Source of the DNA: Thermoanaerobaculia bacterium
Lineage (GTDB): Bacteria; Acidobacteriota; Thermoanaerobaculia; Gp7-AA8
Length of the DNA stretch: 64,000 nucleotides
Direction: 5' to 3'
NCBI GenBank assembly: GCA_017883205.1
Contig: JADGNZ010000004.1
Coordinates: 1-64,000, forward strand
Shown here: positions 8,295 through 16,775 of the stretch, piece after piece
Layout: each line of letters begins with the position of its first letter
Position numbering within the stretch: the stretch's first letter is position 1
The notes under the pieces: model-generated
Database searches by the model: none
The model's input: only the letters and a program-made list of their open reading frames with translations
What the model was told of the DNA's origin: nothing
Position numbers and translations under genes: made by a program

Positions 8295-9249
8295 GATCTT
8301 TGTCTGATCTTCCGAAGATAGTCTGACTCAGAAACGAGAACCGCGGATCGCCGGCCGCCGCGCGGAGAAGCGCGTAGACGCCAGCGTTGACGATCGCGGC
8401 GACGACTAGTCCTCCGATCACGTTGCGGATGCACTTGCCCCACAACCCGCTCTCGACCTTCTGCGGATCGCCGCGCAGGAGTTGGATGACGCCGTCTGTG
8501 CCGCCGGGCACCAGCCCGTGTTTCGCCGCCGACCAACTGCCGATGACGCAAACCTGCTCGCCCGGCACCACGATCTGCTCGGTCAGCGTCTTGCCCGAAA
8601 GATCGCGCTCTTCCGTCATCTTCCAGTCCTTGCGAAGATGTCCGTCATCGTCGGTCAGCACGTCGCGGATCTGCTGGTAGATCTGGCCGGGATGGAAGCC
8701 CTGCATGTCGGTGAAGGGCGTCGACGCGATATATGCCGCGGCGTTCTGCCGTGCTGCATCGGTGTCCAGTGTCGTCTTTGGGAAACCTTCCAGCAGCGGA
8801 AACCCAAGGAGGTTGATCGATCCGCGCGAGGAATCGATGGCCGTCGGAGCCAATGCGAAGCCGGAGTAGTCCTTCGCAGTGCTCGTGCTCTCCCGGTCCT
8901 GCGAGATGTGCTCAATCTCATAGCTGTACAACACCGCCGGCTGATCGCTGAACGGAGCGCGCAGCGGCTCGCCCAGCGCGCGAACACGGCCAACGATCGT
9001 GACCGTCTCGCCGTCCGTCATCTCCTCGCCGCTGAATCCCGCGAACGACGACTGACTCGACACGCGCGACGCATCCCGCGCCGCCATCGCCGCCGTCCGC
9101 AGCGCCCCCGTCGAGATCCACATGAAGAAGCTGGCGATGCCCACGCTCCACCAGAGCACCGGCGGCTCGACATGGCCATGCAGCAGATACCAATAGCCGC
9201 CGATCAAGGCGAAGAGGATGAAGAGCGTGACGAAACAACCTCGCTTCAT
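8278..9249 (-). CDS. GIDE-domain-like membrane protein
   Basis: 323 residues. Two N-terminal membrane segments (about 5-25 and 33-50) precede a soluble domain with GRVRALGEPLRAPFSDQPAV then YSYEIEH. This pattern resembles the GIDE domain (PF12483), where a short PL-xAP-xS-x-xPxxxY motif is conserved. A further membrane segment lies near 285-305 (IGGLVVAAIVNAGVYALL). Bacterial GIDE proteins have no RING finger and their role is unknown. The last residues (QPQRH) are encoded by a palindromic repeat, so the C-terminus has been recently redefined. The assignment rests on motif memory only. Confidence 0.55.
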   Translation of the reverse strand: MKRGCFVTLFILFALIGGYWYLLHGHVEPPVLWWSVGIASFFMWISTGALRTAAMAARDASRVSSQSSFAGFSGEEMTDGETVTIVGRVRALGEPLRAPFSDQPAVLYSYEIEHISQDRESTSTAKDYSGFALAPTAIDSSRGSINLLGFPLLEGFPKTTLDTDAARQNAAAYIASTPFTDMQGFHPGQIYQQIRDVLTDDDGHLRKDWKMTEERDLSGKTLTEQIVVPGEQVCVIGSWSAAKHGLVPGGTDGVIQLLRGDPQKVESGLWGKCIRNVIGGLVVAAIVNAGVYALLRAAAGDPRFSFLSQTIFGRSDKDQPQRH

Positions 9250-9282
9250 GATGGCAATCCTAACGCCGAGACCACGGTTCGA

Positions 9283-9680
9283 GACATCGATGTGAAGGAG
9301 CTCGACTTCGATGTCGTGAATCGAGACTGCGATGTGGAAGATCTGGACATCGATGTCGTCGATCGAGACTGCGATGTGGCGAATCCCGACTTCGATGTCG
9401 TCAATCGAGACTGCGATGTGGAGAATCTGGACATCGAGGTCGTCAATCGAGACATCGATGTGGAAAATCTGGACTTCGATGTGGAAAATCTCGACATCGA
9501 TGTGGAAAACCGAGACATCGATGTGGAAAATCTGGACATCGCAGTTAGAGATCTGGACATCGATGTGGAAAACCGAGACATCGATGTGGAAAATCTGGAC
9601 ATCGCAGTTAGAGATCTGGACATCGCAGTTAGAAATCTGGACATCGATGTGGAGAACCTCGATGTCGTCGCAGCCAATCT
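9283..9680. repeat. 21-bp tandem repeat array (minisatellite), array 2
   Basis: About 18 units of a 21-bp sequence, typically GACATCGATGTGGAAAATCT, run from 9283 to about 9660 with a degenerate last unit. Adjacent units alternate between endings in CTG and CGA, so a 42-bp level is visible. One three-unit block is duplicated exactly in type order (9493-9555 and 9556-9618), a 63-bp higher-order repeat. All units keep a frame open on both strands (DIDVENL-like on plus, MSRFSTS-like on minus) with no sign of a gene. The array starts 34 bp upstream of the GIDE-like gene, so it may sit in or before its promoter. Confidence 0.95.
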
Positions 9681-9955
9681 GCCCTTCGAGACTGACACCC
9701 AGGCAGGGTTGAGATCCGTTCGAGCGCGATTGGGCAGCGGCAGGAACCGCCTTTGTCCGTCTTAGTCCTCTTTACGAGGCACATGCCAAGCGCGCGGCAA
9801 CTCGAGATCCTTCGCCGTCCTGCGGCTCCGAGGAAGGTTTGCGCGAGAGCAACGAGTAGCGCGGCGCCTCCGGCCGGCTCAGGATTGAAACGGCCAGCTC
9901 ATGAACACCCTTCCTCGTTGTACTCACGCCCTTCGTCCCCTACACTTCCCGCCAC

Positions 9956-11356
9956 ATGGCACTTCCGAAAGTTTCCCTCACGCAGAAGATCTTCATCGGT
10001 CTGGCCATCGGTGTGCTCGTCGGCTGGCTCTGGCCCGACTGGGGCACCGCGATGCGGCCCCTTTCGATGCTCTTCCTGAACCTGATCAAGTCGATCATCG
10101 CACCGCTGATCTTCGCCACGCTCGTCATCGGCATCGCCGGCACTGGCGACATCCGCCAGGTCGGCCGCATCGGTTTCAAGGCCCTGCTCTACTTCGAGAT
10201 CGTGACGACCTTCGCGCTCTTCATCGGACTCGCCGCCGTGAACCTCACCAAGCCCGGCGTCGGGGTGTCGCTCGCCGGCGTCCACACGGAAGTGAACAAA
10301 GCTGTCCTCGCGGATCGCGCGTCGAAGCTGGCGAAAGAAGCCAACGTCGCGGCCGCGCACGGCGACAGCGTCACTGCCGCGGCCAAAGCGTCGCAGGCCG
10401 CCGATGCCGTCGGACAGGGCCTCACCGCGCCCGATCCGCCCGCCAAGCCGCAGAAATTCGGGGAGATCATCGCCCACCTCGCGCCGGCCTCGATCCTCAA
10501 AGCGATGGCCGAGGGGGATGTGCTGCAGATCGTCGTCTTCTCGGTGCTGTTCGCTCTCGCGGTCGTGTCGATCGGCGAGAAAGCGCGTCCGGTCATCACC
10601 TGGTGCGAGTCGCTGGCGGACATCATGTTCCGCTTCACCGAGTTCGTGATGAAGTTCGCGCCCATTGGCGTCGGTGCGGCCATGGCGAATACGGTCGGCC
10701 ATTCGGGCCTCGGCGTTCTCAAGAACCTCGGCATGCTCGTGCTGACGTTGTACGGCGCGCTGGTCGTCTTCCTGCTGTGCGTGCTGCTGCCGGTCGCGCT
10801 CCTCTTCCGCGTTCCGCTGCGCGACTTTTTCCGAGCCGTCAAAGTGCCCGCAATGATCGCCTTCGCCACGACCTCCTCGGAGTCCGCGCTTCCGAAGGCG
10901 ATGGAGAACATGGAGCGCCTCGGCGTACCCCGCCGCATCGTCGGCTTCGTTCTCCCCACCGGCTACAGCTTCAACCTCGACGGCACCACGCTCTATCTGT
11001 CGCTGGCGTCGATCTTTGTCGCCCAGGCCGCCGGCGTCCATCTCTCGTGGCCGCAGCAGATCATCATGCTGCTGACCCTGATGCTGACGTCGAAGGGCGT
11101 TGCCGGTGTTCCCCGCGCATCGCTGGTCATCCTTCTGGGCACGCTGGCGTCGTTCAATCTTCCCGCCGAGGGCGTCATCGTCATTCTCGGCGTCGACGAA
11201 TTGATGGACATGGCCCGCACCTGCGTCAACGTCATCGGCAATTGCCTTGCAACAGTCGTGGTTGCACGATGGGAAGGCGCCTTCCGAACGAAGGAGTGGA
11301 TCGCCGAAGAGGCGGACCTGGAGCAGGCGATCGGTCTGCCGGCGATTGCCGGTTGA
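9956..11356 (+). CDS. Dicarboxylate/amino acid:cation symporter (DAACS family)
   Basis: 466 residues with the GltP/DctA architecture: eight helices plus two re-entrant hairpins. Visible motifs are FATTSSESALPKAME (HP1 serine-rich loop), GYSFNLDGTTLYLSLA (the TM7 NMDGT region, here NLDGT), SKGVAGVPRASLVIL (HP2) and ARTCVNVIGNCLATVV (TM8, with the Asp-Asn substrate/cation contacts near DELMDMARTCVNV). Between about 110 and 165 is an Ala-rich hydrophilic insertion absent from the compact members. It takes up C4-dicarboxylates or acidic amino acids with Na+ or H+. It stands alone. Confidence 0.95.
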   Translation: MALPKVSLTQKIFIGLAIGVLVGWLWPDWGTAMRPLSMLFLNLIKSIIAPLIFATLVIGIAGTGDIRQVGRIGFKALLYFEIVTTFALFIGLAAVNLTKPGVGVSLAGVHTEVNKAVLADRASKLAKEANVAAAHGDSVTAAAKASQAADAVGQGLTAPDPPAKPQKFGEIIAHLAPASILKAMAEGDVLQIVVFSVLFALAVVSIGEKARPVITWCESLADIMFRFTEFVMKFAPIGVGAAMANTVGHSGLGVLKNLGMLVLTLYGALVVFLLCVLLPVALLFRVPLRDFFRAVKVPAMIAFATTSSESALPKAMENMERLGVPRRIVGFVLPTGYSFNLDGTTLYLSLASIFVAQAAGVHLSWPQQIIMLLTLMLTSKGVAGVPRASLVILLGTLASFNLPAEGVIVILGVDELMDMARTCVNVIGNCLATVVVARWEGAFRTKEWIAEEADLEQAIGLPAIAG

Positions 11357-11432
11357 TGATGCCTAACCGCTGATCGCGAGTCGATGCCACTCCGACACCC
11401 GACTCCCGACAAGCGACCCCCGCGAGGTGATG

Positions 11433-11876
11433 ATGAAACGAACCTATGCATTCCTGGCCGCTGTTCTCCTTCTTGCCGGCTGCGCCTCCAGCGCTGACGA
11501 AGACCCGAACGCCTCGAAGATCACGCTGCACCTCGAGCAGGTCGACACGGGAGCGAATACGTTCGCGAGCCCCGGACCAGTCACGGTGCAGTTCGTCCTG
11601 ACCGGGACGAATACGACGACGGAGCCACTGACGCTCACACGCCTCGAAGTCCGCACGATCAGCGATGGCGCCTACAGCATTCCGCCGGTCACGAGGACCC
11701 TCAACGTGCAGCTCGCTCCCGGCCAGTCGCAGCAGACCCCGATCTCCGTCTTGGGCAACGCTCACGGCGGCCGGTGGTACTCCGACGCGCCGGTCACGAT
11801 GCGCAGCACGGGCTACCTGACCGGTTCGAAAGGCCCCTTCGTCAAACTCTTCACTGAGACCATCGTCCAACGCTGA
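11433..11876 (+). CDS. Small lipoprotein, first of a tandem pair
   Basis: About 147 residues. GAGG lies 5 bp before the ATG at 11433. A signal peptide ends in a lipobox LLAGC, so the mature protein should be a lipid-anchored periplasmic protein. The rest is a single beta-rich domain (ITLHLEQVDTGANTF, PVTVQFVLTGTNTTTEPLTL, RLEVRTISDGAYSI, TGYLTGSKGPFVKLF). I recognise no family. The next gene encodes a protein of the same layout with roughly 60-65 percent identical residues, so this is a tandem duplication. Confidence 0.8.
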   Translation: MKRTYAFLAAVLLLAGCASSADEDPNASKITLHLEQVDTGANTFASPGPVTVQFVLTGTNTTTEPLTLTRLEVRTISDGAYSIPPVTRTLNVQLAPGQSQQTPISVLGNAHGGRWYSDAPVTMRSTGYLTGSKGPFVKLFTETIVQR

Positions 11877-11967
11877 CGCACGGTATCGCTGCCGATTTGG
11901 AGGAATGATGTCCGCAGCAAGGGAGTTGCAGCCGATGACCGGGTGCCCCCGAGGTTGGGAGCTGACG

Positions 11968-12414
11968 ATGGCAAAACGAATCTATGCGCTGCTGGCTGTG
12001 CTGCTCCTCGTCGCAGGCTGTGCGTCGAGCGCGGATGACGACCCAAACGCTCCGAAGGTCGCGCTGCACCTCGAACAGGTCGACACGGGCGTGAACACCT
12101 TCACGTTCGCCGGTCCGGTGACCGTGCAGTTCGTGCTGACCTCCTCGAACACGACGAGCGATCCCGTGACGCTCACCCGTATCGAGATCCGCACCGTCAG
12201 CAGCGGCGCCTACAGCATCGCGCCGACCATGACGAACCTGAACCTGCAGCTCGGCCCCGGACAGACGCAACAATCGATGATCTCCCTCTGGGGCTACGCC
12301 AGAGGCGGCCGCCTCTACTCCGAGGAACCAGTCACCGTCCGCGGAACCGCATACCTGACCGGCCCGAAGGGCGCGTTCGTCAAACTCTTCACGGAGTACA
12401 TCGCGCAGCGGTAA
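11968..12414 (+). CDS. Small lipoprotein, second of a tandem pair
   Basis: 148 residues from ATG 11968; the frame opens at 11905 but the signal peptide MAKRIYALLAVLLLVAGC starts here. Like its neighbour it has a lipobox (LVAGC), CASSADDDPNAPK and the same beta-rich domain (VALHLEQVDTGVNTF, VTVQFVLTSSNTTSDPVTL, YLTGPKGAFVKLF). The pair lies immediately left of the tRNA-derived repeat that opens the accessory island. Function unknown; a periplasmic or outer-membrane lipoprotein is inferred from the signal only. Confidence 0.8.
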   Translation: MAKRIYALLAVLLLVAGCASSADDDPNAPKVALHLEQVDTGVNTFTFAGPVTVQFVLTSSNTTSDPVTLTRIEIRTVSSGAYSIAPTMTNLNLQLGPGQTQQSMISLWGYARGGRLYSEEPVTVRGTAYLTGPKGAFVKLFTEYIAQR

Positions 12415-12450
12415 CGCGCTCCATATGTACAATCCCCCTCCCAACCGCGA

Positions 12451-12518
12451 GCGGGCGTAGCTCGGTTGGTAGAGTAGGAGCTTCCCAAGCTCCATGCCGA
12501 TCATTTCCGATGACCGCG
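12451..12518 (+). pseudogene. tRNA-Gly(CCC)-derived element, copy 1 (possible attachment site)
   Basis: GCGGGCG, TA, a D-arm (GCTCGGTTGGTAGAGT) and a full anticodon arm (GGAGC, loop TTCCCAA, GCTCC) form the 5' half of a tRNA with anticodon CCC. The expected T-arm (GGTTCGANTCC) and 3' acceptor strand are missing; instead the sequence is CATGCCGATCATTTCCGATG. The same unusual 3' part recurs in the copy at 17629. It is not a functional tRNA as read. It ends 5 bp before the first island gene. Confidence 0.7.
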
Positions 12519-12523
12519 AAGGA

Positions 12524-13306
12524 TCACCTGGTCGCTCCTGATGTTCCATCCGCACGTGCATTTAACCATCTGACTTGGTTATCAAAGTTCTTCTTATAGG
12601 TGTCCATGTTATCGATCCCTGCCGCGATAGGTTCGACCACGGCAAACGTGACGCCATGCTTCCGGAAGACGGGGGACATGTGCTCGGGAAGGTTGCCGCT
12701 GCAGACGATCACGCTTTGTTCCACACCTCTCTGCTCCATCTCGGCTAAAAGCCCATCGGCCATCAGGGACGCACGCTCTTTTGTTTTTTCGTTGAACTGG
12801 AGAAATGCTTCATAGGAGTCGGAAAATCGCGATGGGATGCTTGCCGACTTTGTCTCCCTGACGTATTGAACCACCGGCAAGGCTTTCGCCCAGAGTCGAG
12901 AGCTCTCATCGTAAAGCGCCTTGTCCTCCGCGCCGAAAAGCCAAACTGTTCGGCCGCTGGAAATAGCGGTCGCCACGGCGTGTTCCGCTGGGGCGAGCTT
13001 TAAGTCGAGCAGCAGGTTATCGAGAATCGCCAAGCCCCCGTCGGCGTTGACACTATTCCGAAGAAACGTCAAGTCGACCTCGCCACCGCTGGCAGCTTCA
13101 GTGCCTACCAGCGATATCAGTCCTGTCTTTAGCAGTCGGCCGAGAAGCAGAGCCAGGGCCCAGCGGGCACTTGGATTCCACGGGATGTCATGGAACAGCA
13201 CAACAATCCTGGCGTCATCGGTTTCTTGGATATCTACGAGGGTCCCTCCGTATTCGGGCTTCAATCCCCTCAGTGCCGTTAGCAGAACGTGCTTATTGGA
13301 GTTCAT
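12524..13306 (-). CDS. TIKI/TraB/ChaN-like protein, third gene of the NACHT operon
   Basis: 260 residues, no signal peptide. I do not recognise it firmly. The N-terminal half has RIVVLFHDIPWNPSARWAL then LISLVGTEAASG. The C-terminal part has KERASLMADGLLAEMEQRG, then SVIVCSGNLPEHM and FRKHGVTFAVVEPI. This order resembles TIKI-superfamily proteins (TraB, ChaN), in which a Glu/His pair near the N-terminus and an ER-x-x-x-M helix precede a GGFH-like strand. Here the GGFH His is not in place (SGNLPEH), so it may be non-catalytic. It starts 6 bp after the NACHT gene, so it is probably co-transcribed with it. Coordinates are firm; function is not. Confidence 0.6.
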   Translation of the reverse strand: MNSNKHVLLTALRGLKPEYGGTLVDIQETDDARIVVLFHDIPWNPSARWALALLLGRLLKTGLISLVGTEAASGGEVDLTFLRNSVNADGGLAILDNLLLDLKLAPAEHAVATAISSGRTVWLFGAEDKALYDESSRLWAKALPVVQYVRETKSASIPSRFSDSYEAFLQFNEKTKERASLMADGLLAEMEQRGVEQSVIVCSGNLPEHMSPVFRKHGVTFAVVEPIAAGIDNMDTYKKNFDNQVRWLNARADGTSGATR

Positions 13307-13312
13307 CGGTCG

Positions 13313-14830
13313 CTATATCTCCTCATTCAGTTCTCTCTGTTCTAGGTAGAACTGGCTGACATCACATTCATACGCAGACTTTTCGCCCAAGAATCTTGAG
13401 AGGTAGTCATTCTCATCAAACGCCTTTCCAATGTTTCGCTGAACCCAGTTCCTCGCAACGAAAAACGCGGCGAACTTGGGATGCGAGAACCGGCAATAGC
13501 CATCACGTGGTTCCGTCAGCAGAGCGCTTCTCTTCACAATGTGATCAATCCAGTCAGCTGCAGTCGCAATGGGACGATTCAGGTGCGCAGCGACAAATTT
13601 CTCCAATTCACGTCTCGCGAAATCAGTAGACGCCGACAAGCAGTATTTCGCGGCGACCTCTCCGAGAATCGCCAGCTCGTCTTCTAAACTCATCGTTTCA
13701 ATGGCAGGAGCACTGGGCGGCACATTTTGGGCGCGGTCCCGTTCTCTTACCATGACCCGGGCAAACCGTTCAAATAGCCCTGCCTGATCCGGCGGCATGA
13801 CGGCATCCTGGTCGGCGCGTTCATAGACGACACACATCATGGTCAGGAAAAGAGGATTGGCGGCAAGCGATCCCAGGTGTTCCTTTTTGATCATCCCAAC
13901 CAACGCATCTGCCTTTGCCGGCCTGACGCGCCCGAACCACCGACCGATGTACTCAATAACCTCGCGTTCGGAAAACTCCTTCAGCCGGTAGAGCACGGTA
14001 CTTGGCATGCTCTCGACATAGTCAGTGCCGGGACGGGTTGTTATTGCCATCGGGCAGTCCGCGCCGGCGTGCAGCACATCGTCAAGCCACCGCCGGACCG
14101 CGGCCCTTTTTTCGCCCTCCACCTCGTCGGCCCCATCCAGAAGAATAATGGCGCAGCCGCGTTTGACGCAGTCGTTCAGCGCCTTTTCGAGTGCCTCGGG
14201 CCCGCCGGGAAACGACCCGCCGCAACCTTGGGCCGCCGCGCTCACCAGATATTCTGTGGCCAAGTTCACCCTTCGATCCCAATCAACCAGCTGGCGAATC
14301 TGCAGGTAGATCGGTACGCGGCCAAGGCGTCGATCCTTGGCGAGCCGGATGGCCCAATTGCGCAGAAGTGTGGTCTTACCGCCGCCCGCCGGACCAGTGA
14401 TCACGAGTTTCCAGGCACTCTCCTGAAACAGGTCGAGGAGTTCAGACTCCCCCATGCAGTGCCGGTCAGTCGCCGCCTCGACACCCGGGGAGATGTAGAG
14501 ATTCTCGACATCAATATCTCTTCGCAGGCCCAATCCGCGCCAGTATCGGCATTTTTCGCGCAAATCCTCTAGGTAAGCGCCCAGGCCATAGCCCAGCTGC
14601 TCCTGCTGAAGCGAGGTGATTTCGCTAATGACCGTTAACAGCTTCAGGTGTTTCGGACGCTTCTTTATCCAAGTGGCAGCCTCCTGGGATAGCTCCTGAA
14701 GCCTGCTGTATGACAAGTTCGGCCCGATCTCTTCCTGTGTCGTGCGAATCCACTTACGTAGCGCCATTCTCGCGAGAATAGGCTCCTTTATCAGCACCCA
14801 TGTGCTTATGATGTCGCCGATCAGGCTCAT
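13313..14830 (-). CDS. NACHT-domain STAND NTPase
   Basis: 505 residues. An N-terminal helical region (about 1-110) precedes the NACHT module: Walker A GPAGGGKTT (146-154), Walker B IILLDGADE (228-236), sensor ITTRPG (263-268), the LAANPLFLTMMC motif and a winged-helix end with CRFSHPKFAAFFVARNW near 460-476. Unlike most NACHT sensors it has no long C-terminal LRR, TPR or WD40 array; the protein ends about 30 residues later. NACHT proteins oligomerise on ligand sensing, and bacterial ones are known anti-phage factors. The tight spacing to both neighbours (18 and 6 bp) suggests sensor or effector functions are supplied in trans. Confidence 0.9.
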   Translation of the reverse strand: MSLIGDIISTWVLIKEPILARMALRKWIRTTQEEIGPNLSYSRLQELSQEAATWIKKRPKHLKLLTVISEITSLQQEQLGYGLGAYLEDLREKCRYWRGLGLRRDIDVENLYISPGVEAATDRHCMGESELLDLFQESAWKLVITGPAGGGKTTLLRNWAIRLAKDRRLGRVPIYLQIRQLVDWDRRVNLATEYLVSAAAQGCGGSFPGGPEALEKALNDCVKRGCAIILLDGADEVEGEKRAAVRRWLDDVLHAGADCPMAITTRPGTDYVESMPSTVLYRLKEFSEREVIEYIGRWFGRVRPAKADALVGMIKKEHLGSLAANPLFLTMMCVVYERADQDAVMPPDQAGLFERFARVMVRERDRAQNVPPSAPAIETMSLEDELAILGEVAAKYCLSASTDFARRELEKFVAAHLNRPIATAADWIDHIVKRSALLTEPRDGYCRFSHPKFAAFFVARNWVQRNIGKAFDENDYLSRFLGEKSAYECDVSQFYLEQRELNEEI

Positions 14831-14848
14831 ATGGTTCTTGTGCTCGCT

Positions 14849-15661
14849 CTACTTGGTCATCAGGTACTCTACCAGAGCAATGCGCTTATTCACAGCCGAT
14901 TTATAGTCCGGCACCGTCGTTTCTGCGAAGCGTGTTATACGCTTCATGACCGTCAGGGCTGGCGCTGAGATCAGGTAAGATGCATCCTTTAGTATGCGTT
15001 CCGCTTCGGCATCGGATGGGGTCAGCAGGAATGATTCCAGGACTTTGAAAGGGTCTGGTTTATCAGGGCCCTCCACCTTCTCGCAGAGTGCGATTCCCTC
15101 GTTGACTCCTTGCTTCTTACAATTCTTGACGACCCATAACCGATGGGCAAAGCGAAAGGCAGTTGGGCAGTCGCCCGCGTCGTTAACAGAGTGCATGACA
15201 AAGCCCAGCATGGACATCCCCACTACAGACATCAGAACGGGGTTCGCGTCCAAAACAAGCCGAAGCCCGTCCCACGTTTCGGTAGTAGCCTGCGTGGCGA
15301 TGAGTTGACTGAATGAGTCCGGCAGCGACACCGAGGAGCGATCGTTCGGCCATTTCAATACCTCCGCAGCACGGAACCCTTGTATCCAGTGCATCCTCTG
15401 GCGAAAGTACTCAGCCGGAAGCGGGTCTTTGATTTTTGCGTCCGATTCCGCTCGGAGTTGCCCAAGCAAATTCAGTGTTTTGTCGCCCAGCAAACCGGGG
15501 TGCGCGTATACCACCTTGAGAGCTTCTGGCAGCGATTTACAGTTCATGAACTCGCCGAAGGACCCATCAAGAACGGAGGCGGGTTTTGCAGCCCCAGACG
15601 CCCGTAGAAACTGGGTCAATTTCCGGAATAAGGACATCGCAGAAGGGTTAGGGAAAAGCAT
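14849..15661 (-). CDS. Helical-repeat protein, first gene of the NACHT operon
   Basis: 270 residues from ATG 15661 (GGAG 11 bp upstream; the open frame extends to 15886 through Pro-rich sequence, and ATG 15637 is an alternative). No signal peptide or membrane segment. Two related helical segments are visible. One near 45-96 reads PEALKVVYAHPGLLGDKTLN, then LLGQLRAESD. The other, at the C-terminus, reads ERILKDASYLISAPALTVMK, then AVNKRIALVEYL. The HP-x-LL-(N10)-L-(N2)-L pattern is one I associate with repeats flanking CHAT and STAND conflict proteins. It may be the sensor or adaptor of the downstream NACHT protein; that is inference from position and fold. Confidence 0.65.
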   Translation of the reverse strand: MLFPNPSAMSLFRKLTQFLRASGAAKPASVLDGSFGEFMNCKSLPEALKVVYAHPGLLGDKTLNLLGQLRAESDAKIKDPLPAEYFRQRMHWIQGFRAAEVLKWPNDRSSVSLPDSFSQLIATQATTETWDGLRLVLDANPVLMSVVGMSMLGFVMHSVNDAGDCPTAFRFAHRLWVVKNCKKQGVNEGIALCEKVEGPDKPDPFKVLESFLLTPSDAEAERILKDASYLISAPALTVMKRITRFAETTVPDYKSAVNKRIALVEYLMTK

Positions 15662-15890
15662 TTCCCGTTCGACTCCACGGCGCGTGAGATTCCGAGCTTC
15701 TCGCTCCTTCTCCCATGCTCGCTGGCGATTCTGGCCGATTCTGGGCTGATCTTCGAAGGAAGTAAAGGGGGTTTCGGCGGCCCTGACGCATGGAGGCGGC
15801 GGGAAAGGCTGCGTTGGAGGTGTCTGCGCTGCAGCGTCTGCCTGAACGAGCAGCCTGAACGAGCAGGCTTGGCCTCGTCCGGTCATCGCG

Positions 15891-16152
15891 TCAACCTGTT
15901 GCCGAGGGTTCAGTTGACGGAGGGATCGGGCGCCGGCCCGGGGGCGGGTGGCTGGAAGGGCCGGGGCCCGATCCCTCCGTCGCGGTTGCTACGCCCGCTT
16001 TCGCGAGGTACGCGAGAATCTTCGTGATGACGCGCCTCTCGGTGATGATTGCGACGATCCGCATGGTCGCGCCGCACGCGAGAGAGCAGCGGGTCGACCT
16101 CGTAGACGCGGCGGATCAACTCGGCCCAGCGCTTCCGGAGCAGCTTGCGCTC
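15891..16152 (-). pseudogene. IS91-type transposase, C-terminal remnant
   Basis: On the minus strand the segment KLLRKRWAELIRRVYEVDPL is the conserved block of IS91-like transposases that normally runs on into LLCPRCGGTMRI. Here the frame shifts, and a neighbouring frame continues CGATMRIVAIITERRVITKI and then LAYLAKAG to a TGA at 15891-15893. The catalytic Tyr/His domain is missing. The remnant points away from the N-terminal remnant at 16443. Confidence 0.75.
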
Positions 16153-16174
16153 GGTCGTATCGGGCTCGGAGCAA

Positions 16175-16440
16175 ACCGCAGAACGGACGGCGACACTCCT
16201 TGGCGACGACGGGACGGCCGTCACTCCCGTGCCGGCGCTGATTGTCGCCGCACTCTGTCTCGTGGCATTCGCACGTCTCGACTTCGCACGCCTGCCGTTG
16301 CTGGCGATCGCGACGTGCGCCGCAGCGGCGGTCACGATCCATGCCGTCGCTTCGGCGATCAGCGTCGGCGGCGAGGGTACGCACGCACTCGTGCGAACGA
16401 TCATCCTCGCCGCGGCAGCGGTCGCTCTGGTATCGTCTTC
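16175..16440 (+). pseudogene. Membrane-protein fragment between two IS91 remnants
   Basis: About 75 residues of two to three hydrophobic helices (VPALIVAALCLVAFARLD, LPLLAIATCAAAAVTIHAVA, LVRTIILAAAAVALV) in plus frame, without a start signal, ending at the junction with the transposase N-terminal remnant. I cannot name the parent protein. It may belong to the same disrupted gene as the fragment at 16771-17055. Confidence 0.45.
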
Positions 16441-16442
16441 TG

Positions 16443-16775
16443 GAGAGCCCCTACGAGCCGGTCAAGCAAGCGTGGAAAGATCGATTCGAGGATCGCTACG
16501 GCTTCTGGCGCGGGATGGTGGACGGGGCGGTGGCGCGGTATCTGGACTGCGGGATCTTCGAGAACGGCTTCGCCCGGCGCCATTGCAACGGCTGCCAGCG
16601 TGATGTCCTGGTAGCGTTTTCGTGCAAGGGGCGGGGTCTGTGCCCGTCCTGCGGCGCGAAGCGTGGAGCGGCAGCGGCGGCGCGTTTGCGGGAAGAGGTT
16701 CTTGAGGCTGTAGGCCATGCGCAATGGGTCTTCACCGCTCCGAAGATGCTGCGGCCGTACTTCCTTCGCCACCGC
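16443..16775 (+). pseudogene. IS91-type transposase, N-terminal zinc-binding remnant
   Basis: About 110 residues match the transposase zinc-binding domain (PF14319): CGIFENGFARRHCNGCQRD, AFSCKGRGLCPSCGAKRG, then HAQWVFTAPKMLRPYF. The four cysteines of the zinc ribbon are present. It has no start codon context and stops at LRHR, where sequence of a membrane protein begins. With the oppositely oriented C-terminal remnant this marks at least one decayed insertion. Confidence 0.8.

Noticed and set aside
1-9680. CRISPR arrays in place of the two 21-bp arrays
   Set aside because: Units are directly adjacent without spacers and no cas genes are present.
8482-9765. 427-codon plus-strand frame ending in DIDVENL repeats
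   Set aside because: Antisense to the GIDE-like gene for its first half and then the 21-bp array; no start signal and no domain.
9901-11373. 490-codon plus frame and 380-codon minus frame overlapping the symporter
   Set aside because: Both are shadows of the DAACS symporter gene, whose membrane topology and motifs are clear.
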